Assembly (NCBI RefSeq): GCF_037975245.1
Contig: NC_092576.1
Location: 758,501-822,500 of the forward strand
DNA: 64,000 nt
Origin: Apostichopus japonicus
Taxonomy: Eukaryota > Echinodermata > Holothuroidea > Aspidochirotida > Stichopodidae
Direction: 5' to 3'
Shown here piece after piece: positions 33,270-45,200 of this stretch. The stretch's first letter is position 1. Every line of letters starts with the position of its first letter. A program made the translations under genes and the position numbers. Below the pieces are notes generated by a model. It was given only the letters and a program-made list of their open reading frames with translations. It did no database searches and had not been told where the DNA came from.

Positions 33270-36200
33270 GTGCCCACAAAGGTCACCAAAGGTCAGTTAT
33301 GGTCAAAAAACCGAAAATATTAAAACTGCAATAACTCCCAGTGCCAATGTGTGACAAGATTGATATTTTGGGACAAGTTGTGAACTGGTTAGGGGAGCAT
33401 TTTCAAACTTAACGGTCATGTGATCCGAGGTCACCAAAGGTCAATTAATGATAAAAAACTAGTATTTTTGTGATAACTTGAAAACAAAATGTCCGTTAGG
33501 GTTGGGAGTTGCTTCAATGTTATCCTTTTGTTGACCCGCATCTGGGTGACCCTTGACCTCAATTTGACCTCTGGTGACCTTTACATGTTTTTGGGGATTT
33601 TTACAGTTTTGATGCTATTTTCAGATGTCAAAGGTACCTTCTGATCATAAATGTCATCAGGTTGACCCCGTGTGACCTTTATATGCGAAGTTATATGGGG
33701 TCAAAGTTTTTCGGTCGGAGTTAGGATGGTTGTACAGACTTTTCGTTTTGTTTTTTGGAATCAGGAGATTAAACTATACCTGAGACCAAGGTCAAAAGGT
33801 CAAAGGTCACATTAGAAAAAATGTGCTTATTTTGGGAGGAAACGAGCAAAAAAGAAAATGTTTGGTTTTGATGCTAGATTTGGATCTCAAAGGTACCTTC
33901 CGATCAAACATGTCAATTGGTTGACACCCGTGTGACCTTCGTGTGCGAAGTTATACGAGGTCAAAGTTAATTTTCAGACATTTAATGCAATAACTCCCAG
34001 TTCCAAGGTGTGACATGGTTGATATTTTTGGACAAGTTGCAAATGGTATAGGGGAATATTTTCAAACCTAACGGTCATGTGATACGAGGTCACCAAAGGT
34101 CAATTAATGTTAAAAAACTAGTATTTTGGGGATAGCAAATGGGCAAAGAAAAAAATGTTTGAATTTGTATAGTTTGATGCTCTAATTTAGGTCTCATCAA
34201 TTAAAAATGTCAATAAGTTGACCCAAGGTGACCTTTGTATGTTAAGTTATATGAGGTCAAAGTTAATTTTCAGACATTTAGTGTAATAACTCCCAGTACC
34301 AAGGTGTTACACAGTTGATATTTTGAGACAAGTTGCAAATGGTATAGGGGAATATTTTCAAACTTAACGGTCATGTGATCCGAGGTCACCAAAGGTCAAT
34401 TAATGATAAAAAACTAGTATTTTTGCGATAACTTGAAAACAAATTGTCCGTTAGGGTTGGGAGTTGCTTCAATGTAATCCAATTGTCAACCCGCATCTGG
34501 GTGACCCTTGACCTCAATTTGACCTCTGGTGACCTTTTCGTGTTTTGTGGATTTTTACAGTTTCGATGCTATTTTCAGATGTTAAAGGTACCTTTTGATC
34601 ATAAATGTCAATGGGTTGACCCCCGTGTGACCTTCGTGTGCGAAGTTATATGAGGTCAAAGTTAATTTTCAGACATTTAATGCAATAACTCCCAGTTCCA
34701 GGGTGTGACAAGCTTGATATTTTTGGAGTAGTTGCAGATGGTATAGAGGAATATTTTTAAACTTAACGGTCATGTGATACAAGGTCACCAAAGGTCAATT
34801 TATGATAAAAAAACTAGTATTTTTGCGATAACTTGGGAACAAATTGTCCGTTAGGGTTGGGAGTTGCTTCAATGTAATCCATTTGTCAACTCGCATCTGG
34901 GTGACCCTTGACCTCAATTTGACCTCTGTGACCTTTTCGTGTTTTGTGGAATTTTACAGTTTCGATGCTATTTTCAGATGTTAAAGGTACCTTCTGATCA
35001 TAAATGTCAATGGGTTGACCCCCGTGTGACCTTCGTGTGTGAAGTTATATGAGGTCAAAGTTAATTTTCAGACATTTAGTGCAATAACTCCCAGTTCCAA
35101 GGTGTGACAAGCTTGATATTTTTGGAGTAGTTGCAAATGGTATAGGGGAATATTTTCCAACGTAACGGTCAGGTGATACGAGGTCACCAAAGGTCAATTA
35201 ATGATAAAAATAATAGTATTTTTGTGATAACTTGAGAACAAATTGTCTGTTAGGGTTGGGAGTTGCTTCAATGTAATCCATTTGTCGACCCGCATCTGGG
35301 TGACCCCTGACCTCAATTTGACCTCTGGTGACCTTTTCGTGTTTTGTGGAATTTTACAGTTTCGATGCTATTTTCAGATGTTAAAGGTACCTTTTGATCA
35401 TAAATGTCAATGGGTTGACCCCCGTGTGACCTTCGTGTGCGAAGTTATATGAGGTCAAAGTTAATTTTCAGACATTTAATGCAATAACTCCCAGTTCCAG
35501 GGTGTGACAAGCTTGATATTTTTGGAGTAGTTGCAGATGGTATAGAGGAATATTTTTAAACTTAACGGTCATGTGATACAAGGTCACCAAAGGTCAATTT
35601 ATGATAAAAAACTAGTATTTTTGCGATAACTTGGGAACAAATTGTCCGTTAGGGTTGGGAGTTGCTTCAATGTAATCCATTTGTCAACTCGCATCTGGGT
35701 GACCCTTGACCTCAATTTGACCTCTGTGACCTTTTCGTGTTTTGTGGAATTTTACAGTTTCGATGCTATTTTCAGATGTTAAAGGTACCTTCTGATCATA
35801 AATGTCAATGGGTTGACCCCCGTGTGACCTTCGTGTGTGAAGTTATATGAGGTCAAAGTTAATTTTCAGACATTTAGTGCAATAACTCCCAGTTCCAAGG
35901 TGTGACAAGCTTGATATTTTTGGAGTAGTTGCAAATGGTATAGGGGAATATTTTCCAACGTAACGGTCAGGTGATACGAGGTCACCAAAGGTCAATTAAT
36001 GATAAAAAAAATAGTATTTTTGTGATAACTTGAGAACAAATTGTCTGTTAGGGTTGGGAGTTGCTTCAATGTAATCCATTTGTCGACCCGCATCTGGGTG
36101 ACCCCTGACCTCAATTTGACCTCTGGTGACCTTTTCGTGTTTTGTGGAATTTTACAGTTTCGATGCTATTTTCAGATGTTAAAGGTACCTTCTGATCATA

Positions 36201-36980
36201 AATGTCAATGGGTTGACCCCCGTGTGACCTTCGTGTGCGAAGTTATATGAGGTCAAAGTCTATTTTCAGACATTTAATGCAATAACTCCCAGTGCCAAGG
36301 TGTTACAAGGTTGATTTTTTTGGACAAGTTGCAAATGGTGTAGGGGAATATTTTCAAACTTAACGGTCATGTGATACGAGGTCACCAAAGGTCAAATAAT
36401 GTTAAAAAACTAGTATTTTGGGGATAGCAAATGGGCAAAGAAAAAAATGTTTGAATTTGTATAGTTTGATGCTCTAATTTAGGTCTCATCAATTAAAAAT
36501 GTCAATAAGTTGACCCAAGGTGACCTTTGTATGTTAAGTTATATGAGGTCAAAGTTAATTTTCAGACATTTAGTGTAATAACTCCCAGTACCAAGGTGTT
36601 ACACAGTTGATATTTTGAGACAAGTTGCAAATGGTATAGGGGAATATTTGCAAACTTAATGGTCATGTGATCCAACGTCACCAAAGGTCAGCTAATGTTA
36701 AAAAAGTAGTATTTTGGGGGGGGAGAAAATGGGCAAAGAAAAAATGTTTGAATTTTTACAGTCATGCTCTATTTAGGTCTCACCGATCAAAAATGTCAAT
36801 TGGTTGACCTCCGGGTGACCTTTGTGTGTGAAGTTATGTATACAAGTTCAAAGTTAATTTTTTGACATTGAATGCAATTAAATCTCAATGCCAAGGTGTG
36901 AAATGGTTGATATTTTGGGACAAGTTGTGAATGGGGTGTTGGAACATTTTAAAACTTAAAGGTCATGTCATCTGAGGTCA
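33270..36980 (+). repeat. GGTCA satellite array with 799-bp higher-order repeat
   Basis: About ten ~399-bp monomers. The landmark GTTAGGGTTGGGAGTTGC recurs near 33496, 34450, 34850, 35250, 35650 and 36048. From about 34560 to 36160 alternate monomers are nearly identical at 799-bp spacing, giving a dimeric higher-order repeat that was duplicated recently. AGGTCA-AA-AGGTCA-A-AGGTCA occurs at 33789-33809. The 69-residue frames at 34444, 35243 and 36041 are phantom frames. Confidence 0.9.
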
Positions 36981-37779
36981 CCAATGTTATCATATCTGTT
37001 GACACGCTTGTAGGTCTCTTATATTTCTTACATTTTCGACGCCATATTTAGATCTCAAAAGTGTCTTTTGATCAAAAATCTGATCACATTTTGTGATCAC
37101 AAAAGTGTTGTCTATAGTGTTGGTTACTTTATGGGAACATGTAGGACCACAATTACTTGGACTATTTGAGCCCAATCTTGCTTGATAATATTATGTGTAT
37201 TGTCATATACCCCAAGCAAGGAACCACAGTGCCCTTGGGCTCTTGTTTTATTTAAATGTCATAAAGTCATTTAATTGCTTTTGGCCGGACAGTTTTGTAT
37301 GGTAGCAACCTTATTTTCTGAAAATACTAGATACGGTCAAGTTGATCACGAACCTCGTAGAATTTTCAAACCAGTCCAGACATGTTTGGTTTCACCAAAT
37401 CCTTCATACCATGCAACAAAAGTATATTTTTTGAATATTTATGTGGTAATACTTGAATTTTTCATTTTGTTCAAACATGTGTTTAAAGCATCATGTAACG
37501 TAGTTAAATACACATTCGCCCAAAATGCAATGATTAGGGGTAGACCCAGTATATTTTATGGGTTCCGGTGTGTCTACATTCCGACAATTGTTTTTGACTC
37601 TGAAGTTCTTTTGACCAATATTTTTGACCAATATGTTTTCGGACCAAATTTTTTTAAGACCCATATGTTTTTTAGACCAAAATATTTTGATGACACACAT
37701 TGTTTTTACTCTAAAATTTTTGTTGACCAATTTTTTTCGGACAAGCACTATTTGGGTCATAAAAAACTTTGGACCCTTT

Positions 37780-38260
37780 TATTTTTTGTTTCGTAAAACA
37801 ATTTTGCGCGTCCATAAAAAATGAGTCCTCCCAAACAAATCAGGTCAGGAAAATTGTGGGTCCAAAAAAGTTGATTCCACAAAAAAAAAAATTGGGTCCA
37901 AATAAAATTGAGTCCCCCCAAAAAAAATTAGGCCGGAAAAAGTCCCCCCCAAAAAATTGGGTCCGAAAAAAATTGATTCCCCCCTAATAAATAGTTAGTG
38001 AGACAAAATTTGGGTCTAACAAAATTGATTCCACAAAGAAAATTTGGGTCCAAAAAAATTGAGTCCCCCCAAAAAATAACTTAAGCCAGACAAAATTTTG
38101 GTAAAAAAAAAATGAGTCCCCCCAAAAATTGGGTCCGAAAAAATTGAATCCCCCCAAAAAATTAGTCAGACAGAATTTGGGTCTAACAAAATTGAGCCCC
38201 CCCCCCCAGAAAAAAATTGGGTTCAAAAAATTAGAGTCCAAAAAATTGTCGGAAATTAAA
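37780..38260. repeat. AATTTTTT-GGACCC minisatellite
   Basis: Imperfect tandem repeats of roughly 35-45 bases built from ATTGGGTCCAAAAAAATTGA and GTCCCCCCAAAAAA. The inverted copy is at 54990-55440. The Phe/Pro-rich and Lys-rich frames on both strands are artefacts of it. Confidence 0.85.
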
Positions 38261-39649
38261 GAGACGTCGGAAAATAGAGACGTCGGAACATAGGGTATGT
38301 CACCCTTGTTAATACATTGAGAAATTACTAGTCAAAAATATTTTCTGAAGAAAAACCGTACGATAGATTTCACAAATATTGATGCTTAGATAAGTGCTTC
38401 CTCACAATCAACGAGCCGCCCCGAAATTCACTCCGCTTACCTAAAACTTCTATATATATAACACGTGGAAAAAGACAAGTTTTTACACACATAATTCCCA
38501 TTGACATTGTTTAAAGAACATAAGTAGGTCGACGACATTCGAACTTGGCAACTTGCTCAAGTTCATTGCACCGTGGGAACGACACAACAAATTGTACATG
38601 ATTGTACATTTTCCCGCCATCTGGACGCCCGAGTGTAACTTTTGATGTAATATGCAAATTATTAATGGTACTGTGCGGTTAAAACTTAACCTATTGCGAC
38701 ACATACAAATTTTGGGAAGTTGTTGTAGATGTTACTTTTGTATCAAATGTAAAGTACTGAATGGTACTATAATTTATAAAAGACGCTTTTCCTCAGGTGG
38801 TAGGGAAAAGGGGTGTTTCGGTGAACTCGATCTCTTCGTATAGTATTTGGATACTTAAAATGACCATGTACTGTACATGCAGTTTCAATTCTATTTATTA
38901 AGCTGTACTTCGCATTTTTATCCTTTGTGGATCTTTATTGGAATAAATACGAAATGTATTTTTTGACGCCAGTATTTAACGGTAAGCATTTTAAAATTGT
39001 CGACTGAGCTTCAAAATCCATTTTCTAAAAAAGTCGGTTTTCATGAAGGTTTTATAAAATATAGAGCTAGGGTAGGAAAATATTAATTAACCACATTAAA
39101 GAAAGTTTTTCTATTATCCAAATAAAATACATGTTTCTCGTACTGAGATCTGGAAAAAAAACAGGCTGACGTTTTTCTTCTTTTCATGCGCTAATACTAG
39201 TTTGGAATATGTGGCAACCTTAACAAAATAATTTTTAAGGGTAGTTAGATTTCTTGAATCCGAATAGAGACTCGGGAATCAGGAAGGGGGAGGCCCCTTG
39301 CGCGGACGATAAACATGTTTTGTTTTTAACCGGCCCTGCTTCAAAGTTGTTGGGTGGATTTTTTTTCCTTTTCATTCTGTTGGAACCAACGATAAATTAT
39401 ATAAAAACTTAACATAAGAAAGGCTTAGTAGTACTTTATTATTCTTCAAAATGTTGCCAACTATTCAAAGTAACGTGGAACATAAAATCTACAACTAACA
39501 CTAGTAACAGAAAAGTCGCTATCCGTACGTAACGTTACTGTTGTTAAATAAAAAGTTAAACATGTAAAGTTGTGAGCTGACTTCAAAAAGTTTTCAAGGC
39601 GGAACTCCTGTAAAGATCGATTTTTGCACAGTAGAGTAGGAACTTCCTG

Positions 39650-39955
39650 ATACACGATATTACGACTTAACGAAATAGCGTGAATAATAAAAATCCAAAG
39701 CCCAAACGAAGTTACGAATCGTGACGCACTCCGCTTGAAATCACGATCTCACGATATAACATGTTATCGTGAATGTAGCAGTCATGTTTGCTATCGTGAA
39801 GGCTTGGTATCACGATAAAGCGTGTGATCGTGGTATATCGTTGTAGCGTGTACAAAAAATTTACAGTGGTCAGGTTTCACGATAGAAAACCATAGAAAAA
39901 GATAAGGGCATCACGATACACGATGCCACGGCCGATTTAATCTAGGCGGTACTGT
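39650..39955. repeat. CACGAT/ATCGTG subterminal motif cluster
   Basis: More than ten occurrences of CACGAT, ATCGTG or one-mismatch variants in about 300 bases next to the element end. Equivalent clusters lie at 1905-2200, 53325-53610 and 56640-56860. Such clusters are often transposase-binding subterminal repeats; that role is inferred. Confidence 0.6.
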
Positions 39956-39998
39956 ACATGTACAGTGTGTACTATATGTGTGTACATTGTTCATAAGA

Positions 39999-40286
39999 GT
40001 GTTATTTTACACCAAGCACTAAATAAATACACATTGTCTGGACATTCATGTACAGTACACACTGTACAGTACATGTACAGTATGTACTGGTCGTTCAATT
40101 CAATACTGTGCATATTTCAATGTCATATTAATATTTGCAAATAGTGTCTGCTTCTGCTATAATTCACTAAATTAAAAGACTTTTAATAATTTAAAAGGAA
40201 TGTTTAACCAGTAAATACGTACAGTTTATAATGTATGATAGTGGACAGTGTGTATTCATTTCCAAGTGCTTGGTGTAAAATAACAC
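39999..40286. mobile_element. hAT-like MITE with 8-bp target duplication
   Basis: Terminal inverted repeats start GTGTTATTTTACACCAAGCA on the left. The complement of the right end begins GTGTTATTTTACACCAAGCA too. TGTTCATA occurs at 39988-39995 and 40292-40299, an 8-bp duplication typical of hAT elements. Non-coding interior. Confidence 0.75.
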
Positions 40287-40299
40287 TGTACTGTTCATA

Positions 40300-42195
40300 T
40301 TTTTCACCTTTAAATGAATTGATTCACAATGGCTTTACACGGCGATAACAATCACTCAAAAACTCCTTTCAAAGAACTCCTTATGTCTTGTTTGTTTCTC
40401 ACAGTCTTGTCAAATCTAGGTCAGCAAGTTATGTAAAGCTTTATACATTTTTATATTTTTTTATCTTTTGTTAGGACTTATTTTCACAGCACTAACTTAT
40501 TGTAAATTCTTTGTATTATTCTGCCAATAAAAGCTTTTTAGGTATTATATAAGTCCTTTTTCTATAAAAGGAGACGTAATTTTCACATTGATTCAGTTTT
40601 TAGAGAGTTTGCCCAGAATAGTGAGACGTAGCCTTGTGCAGTACATCATTTCCATTAAAATAAACTGGTATCTGAAACGTTTTTATAATTTACAAATGTA
40701 GTTTGTTTTTTTAAAATTGATTAGAAACTTGATTATTGTTTCTTTCAAGATAAATTGGTGCTAGAAATATTGCTTTTAGTCAATAACCAAGGCTTGGACA
40801 TTATAAAACAGACTCTATGTGACTCAAGTTACCATTCCAAGCCCATCGTTGAGAGAAATCAAATTCTTGGCTCTTGGAGTCCTGTATGTCACACTGCAAT
40901 AAAACCACCACCTCTCCTACTCGTACATTGCCAGCTGTGCTGATATCCTATATTAATAATCATCCTATCTTTTAGTCAGCTTTACTTGTTTAGTAGCCAA
41001 CTTCCTGTAATATCACCAAAAGTATCAAGCATCAAGAAAATATTAAATCCTAGCAAGATGCTGAATGGTACAACGCCATGAGTAACATTGTTTATAAATT
41101 CTTTATACAGGATATAATCAAAGCCTTACAAAGAAGGTCCTCTTTATCATATCAGATTAAATATTAATGATTATGCAAAATGTGATATCATACTGCAATA
41201 ATTAGCGTCATTACTTATTACTTATATCCCGTGTTTGAATGAAATTAGAAAGATAAGAATTTTCTAACTTTATTCTTAACCAATAAACTTGTACATTTTA
41301 CAACTCAGTCTCGGAAAATCATATATTTATTTACAAATATATTGAAGAATTACGTGACACACAGACACAAATATCAAAATAAATGACATTTATCAATTCT
41401 ATAACCTCCTTTGCCTGTTACGCACGCCAATTGCGACTGCCTTGTACTTCTTTACGTCATCCTTAATTACACACACCCATGCCTCCAGTAAATTATAAGC
41501 AGCTTAACTTCCCTGACATTATTCACACAGTCTAACCATTCTTCTCGACTTTCTTTGATACTTTGTTATTTTCATCATCCTGGATTTGATATACTAAAAT
41601 TGATGATAAACATAGTGTACATGTAGGTGGAAAAAAACAAAAAACAATTCCGGGCGAAGTAATCAGCAGAAAGTCCTGTGTGCAGAGAATAACTGAAACC
41701 GACAATGGTCTGGACCAACCACATGTTGCTTGATTGTTTGAAGTCGCAGAACTTGATAAAATAGAAGCTAGTTCTGGATTGTCATTGGCAGCAAATTGAT
41801 GATCAACAGCTCCTACCTACTAAAAGTGTCGACCTACTGTACACTGCTACTTTACATAGAGTTTTAACTCCCCCCCCCCCCATCGGAACGTAGGCTGTTC
41901 CAAAATTATCGTGTGTAAATGTAACAAAAATGCTAAGCATATTACTCAGTTTGTAAAGTAGTTCTTTTATACAGGGTTCTTTAATTTTAATGCAAGTGAG
42001 TACAGTATGAATTACTTCAGTAGGCAGTGTGTACATGTGTGTGACACATTGTAAAAATAATAGGGAATATATTTGCAGATGTCACATTTTAAAAGCGGCT
42101 GCCCCGAGATGATGTTTCTTTATCATCTTCTAACTCAATCATTCTCATCACATAAAAATGAAGTAATGATTTAAATCTTTTCTTCTTCTATACAG
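40300..42195. other. Upstream region of the Ig receptor gene, no exon recognised
   Basis: A 5' untranslated exon is expected because the start-codon exon has an acceptor at 42195, but none can be pinned down. Contains a poly-C run at 41871-41881. Confidence 0.4.
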
Positions 42196-42259
42196 AACAT
42201 GGCACAGAGCAAGGTTAAATGGTGTATCGCCACTGTTCTTTTTCAATTTGTGAAATCAA
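42196..42259 (+). CDS. Ig receptor exon 1: start and signal peptide
   Basis: Acceptor TTCTATACAG ends at 42195, so an upstream 5'UTR exon is implied. ATG at 42199 encodes MAQSKVKWCIATVLFQFVKS: a positively charged start and a hydrophobic core. Donor GTAAGT follows codon position 1 (phase 1). It is the least certain exon because signal-peptide exons are short, but the phase fits exon 2. Confidence 0.7.
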
Positions 42260-45200
42260 GTAAGTACAGTACTGTACCTTTGTTTCAAAACATCCGGTAT
42301 GGATGACATGAGCCCAGACGTCATTTCTAGAAGTATGTTCATGCTGAGATCTACTTTTTATGTCCAAGTTATTGAGGTTTAGTTATAAAAAGTCCAGAAT
42401 TTTCTCTTAAGTTACTGTAGGGGTACTGTAAGACCTAGGGTGCATCGGTATAATTATACCAGTTATACCCAGTATTTCATTCATACCCACACCGGCCCTA
42501 TTGAAATCTGTCATAAACAAGTATACCGAAAGTACTAGGTATATCCGAAGCAAACCTTATAAAACCACTGGTAAAAGTAATACCCCAAATGTTATAATAT
42601 ACAGACTCAGATTTTACATGCAAACTCAAAGAAATTCATGCTGCTACTGTTCCCATATCAACTCCCCCATACAGTAGTCCCCAACTGTAAACATTCTTGC
42701 TGCACAATTTTAGCCCTTGTATTACGCATGCTGCTTGTGCTGTACCGGACAAAAGGTCAAAGAAGGGACTTACTGATACTCTGATAGTGATATGATTCAC
42801 CCTCCCACCTTCATCTTCATAAATGGTTTAAGCCTAATCGGACAATCACAAGAAGGATGGGTTACCAGGGGTCGAAATTTACGGTATTCCGCTATCCCGA
42901 GATAGTGAAATCATGGACGGAATACCAAGTTGCTTGGGTTCACTATTCCGTATGGATAATGCTAAAAGTGATAGCTAACAACAAACTTTGACAAATCCAT
43001 CTAAATTTACTTGCCTGTCACTAGTCAGGCAACAATTTTAATTTTATTTGTTTCCCGGGCGTTAAAACTTGCCCAGAAATACAAAAGAAACTCACTTTAC
43101 ACGTGAGTTGCAGTTACGTACAGTACATACTGTACATGTTCCGTAGCCAACTGCACTTGCACAGTATAGCAAGCCTTACATTTTCCTCCGATTTATTGCA
43201 CCTTACACGTTCCGTATACCATCGCGTATGTAGGGAAAATTATCACCTCGTGGGTAACAAGTAGTACAGTGTTGAAAATCCTTGTTCAATTTTCCGCGAA
43301 CACACTAAAAACAACTGCCTATTTCCCGATTTGGTTATATTTTTTGGGCAAGTCGTTTCAGCCCCCAAATCAAATATGGCTCCTACGCCTATGCTTGTGG
43401 GTGTCCAGGGCCAAGGCCCCCGGAAAATATTGGTAATTTTGCGTGTCTGGCGATGAAAAATTAGCAATAAAATAATAACAAATTTTGGAATTTAAATTGT
43501 CACGAAACTGATGAAAATTTTAAAATGACAAGTTGGAGACTGTAGCAATATTATGTGATGAAAAGAGATTTAAATTGTCTTACAATCTTTAAAAAGTTCA
43601 ACTTACAAAACTTCCGATATTATATTATATATGATATTATGAAACAAACAACGTTCGGCAAAGCCCCGTTTCTAGACTGCCATATTATAACAATGAATAT
43701 ACGTAAATCAGTTTACAACTGCAGTGTTTACCCCTACTTAAATACTACATTAGGCTACACATGTGCTGCGAATTTTCCCAAGTACCTTGCCAAACAACTG
43801 TGAGCTCATCCCCTGTCTAACACCTGTTTGTTTACATTTTTTGGCACGTTTTCCAAGAAACGATACATGGGGTTCAACTGTTTTGGCTCCATTTTAGAAT
43901 TAATTAGGTCAGTCAGTAAAGGATCGGTAAAGTAATGCGAAATATTATCTAATAGGCGTTCAAGAAAAGTAGGTAAAATATCCCCGTAACATTTAGATAA
44001 GTAAAACACACCTCAAGCCAACCGACTCCTCCGCATGAACAAAACAATATATTCCCCATGATACACGAGGCACAGTCCATACTATACAAGCATCTGCACG
44101 ATATCAAGGCCCCTATAGTTACCATCTTTATGAAAGTAACCCTTGTAATGACATGTATTAGGCGACTTGGCATGATTCACTAAATGCTTAATATTGTTTA
44201 CATGTTCTTGTAGAAATCGTCAACTTCGCAAAATACAATAAGTTGTGTTTTGTAGTTACATGTGATCCGTAACTGACGAGGTGGTTAGGCTATTTGCTAT
44301 ACACTTAACTATGGTAGGATATTATTTTTGCGTATTTTTGGAAATTCTAGAAAATACTTTTTCTCCCGCTTAACACCAGATGTGGTCTTATGGTTTATTC
44401 ATAAATGGGTGTACTAGAGCCTTGTTTACATGACATTAGTTGCATTTAGCACGATATGCCAGATTCGCATGAATTTTTCGAAAGTGTTTTGCTCGATCTT
44501 TTCGTAAAATTTGAAAGGTGTACCGACTTACTTTTTGTAGACAATTGGTATTTTCTCTACTGATTTTCGTTTTTTTCCCTCTATACAGTGAAGTGAATAC
44601 TTTGTGCATTGAGTATATAAACTTAACGCGAATGCAAGAAAACGATGCGGGGACTTCCAGCAGACAAATGTATTCTTTGCGGGATTACTGAGTCAGTTGA
44701 AGGGAATCCCGCACATTAGAGGGAACGTTGAACTGAAGTCAAATTCATACGAAAGAAAACGTTTACTAACTAACATAAAAAAAATGTGGAATGGCTATAT
44801 TGTTCAAAACATTTCCTGCGAGGCTGATTTATTACAGCAACCTTCCCGCACTGGGCCGTAGATGTCCGTGTGACCCGTATACCCTGAAGTGTGTGAAACT
44901 AGCTTTGACATTGCCCTTGTGAGTGGGTTTTACAACCTGCGTCCTGGGTTACATGCTCTCTTGCCTCAGTACACAAAACACTAATGATTATCAATAACCC
45001 AACAGAAGACTCAACATATAATTTTGATATGTTTTTTTTTTCTTTTTATTGATTCAAAGGAATAGTGGAAAATGAGATGGAATAGTGTACTGTATATTCA
45101 AATCCACTATTCCGCTGGAATAGTGGTAAATATTCTAAATTTCGACCCGTGGTTACATTTACACACGGGGGAGGGGGGGAGGGGGAGGGGGGTAGGTACA

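Larger units (their letters stand above)
32442..37225. mobile_element. GGTCA-repeat element with 12-bp terminal inverted repeats (long form)
   Basis: Left end GGTTCCTTGCTT and right end AAGCAAGGAACC (37214-37225) are exact inverted repeats. The left end is additionally folded (GGTTCCTTGC...GCAAGGAACC, 32442-32471). Inside, in order: a nested foldback element (32476-33070), a TG-rich run (33091-33160), about ten GGTCA monomers, and the tail shared with 900-1154. There is no transposase frame. The organisation matches 6906-9862, but with more monomers and the nested insert. Confidence 0.8.
37245..39960 (+). mobile_element. CACGAT-ended element, copy 2 (full form)
   Basis: About 2.7 kb, present again inverted at 53283-55990 with near-complete colinearity, and in part at 1175-2212. 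It contains a GACCC-AATTTTT minisatellite (37780-38260) and a CACGAT-rich right end (39650-39960) finishing with GCCACGGCCGATTTAA and GGCGGTACTGTA. The best conserved open frame is 73 codons on the minus strand (38483-38704), retained in the inverted copy. No recognisable transposase. Confidence 0.75.

Noticed and set aside
37984-38241. Phe/Pro/Trp-rich frames such as FFWGGG
   Set aside because: Translations of the AATTTTTT-GGACCC minisatellite.
43243-44173. Transposase inside the intron 1 element
   Set aside because: The frames at 43243-43467 and 43949-44173 are short and have no catalytic motif or zinc finger that I can identify.
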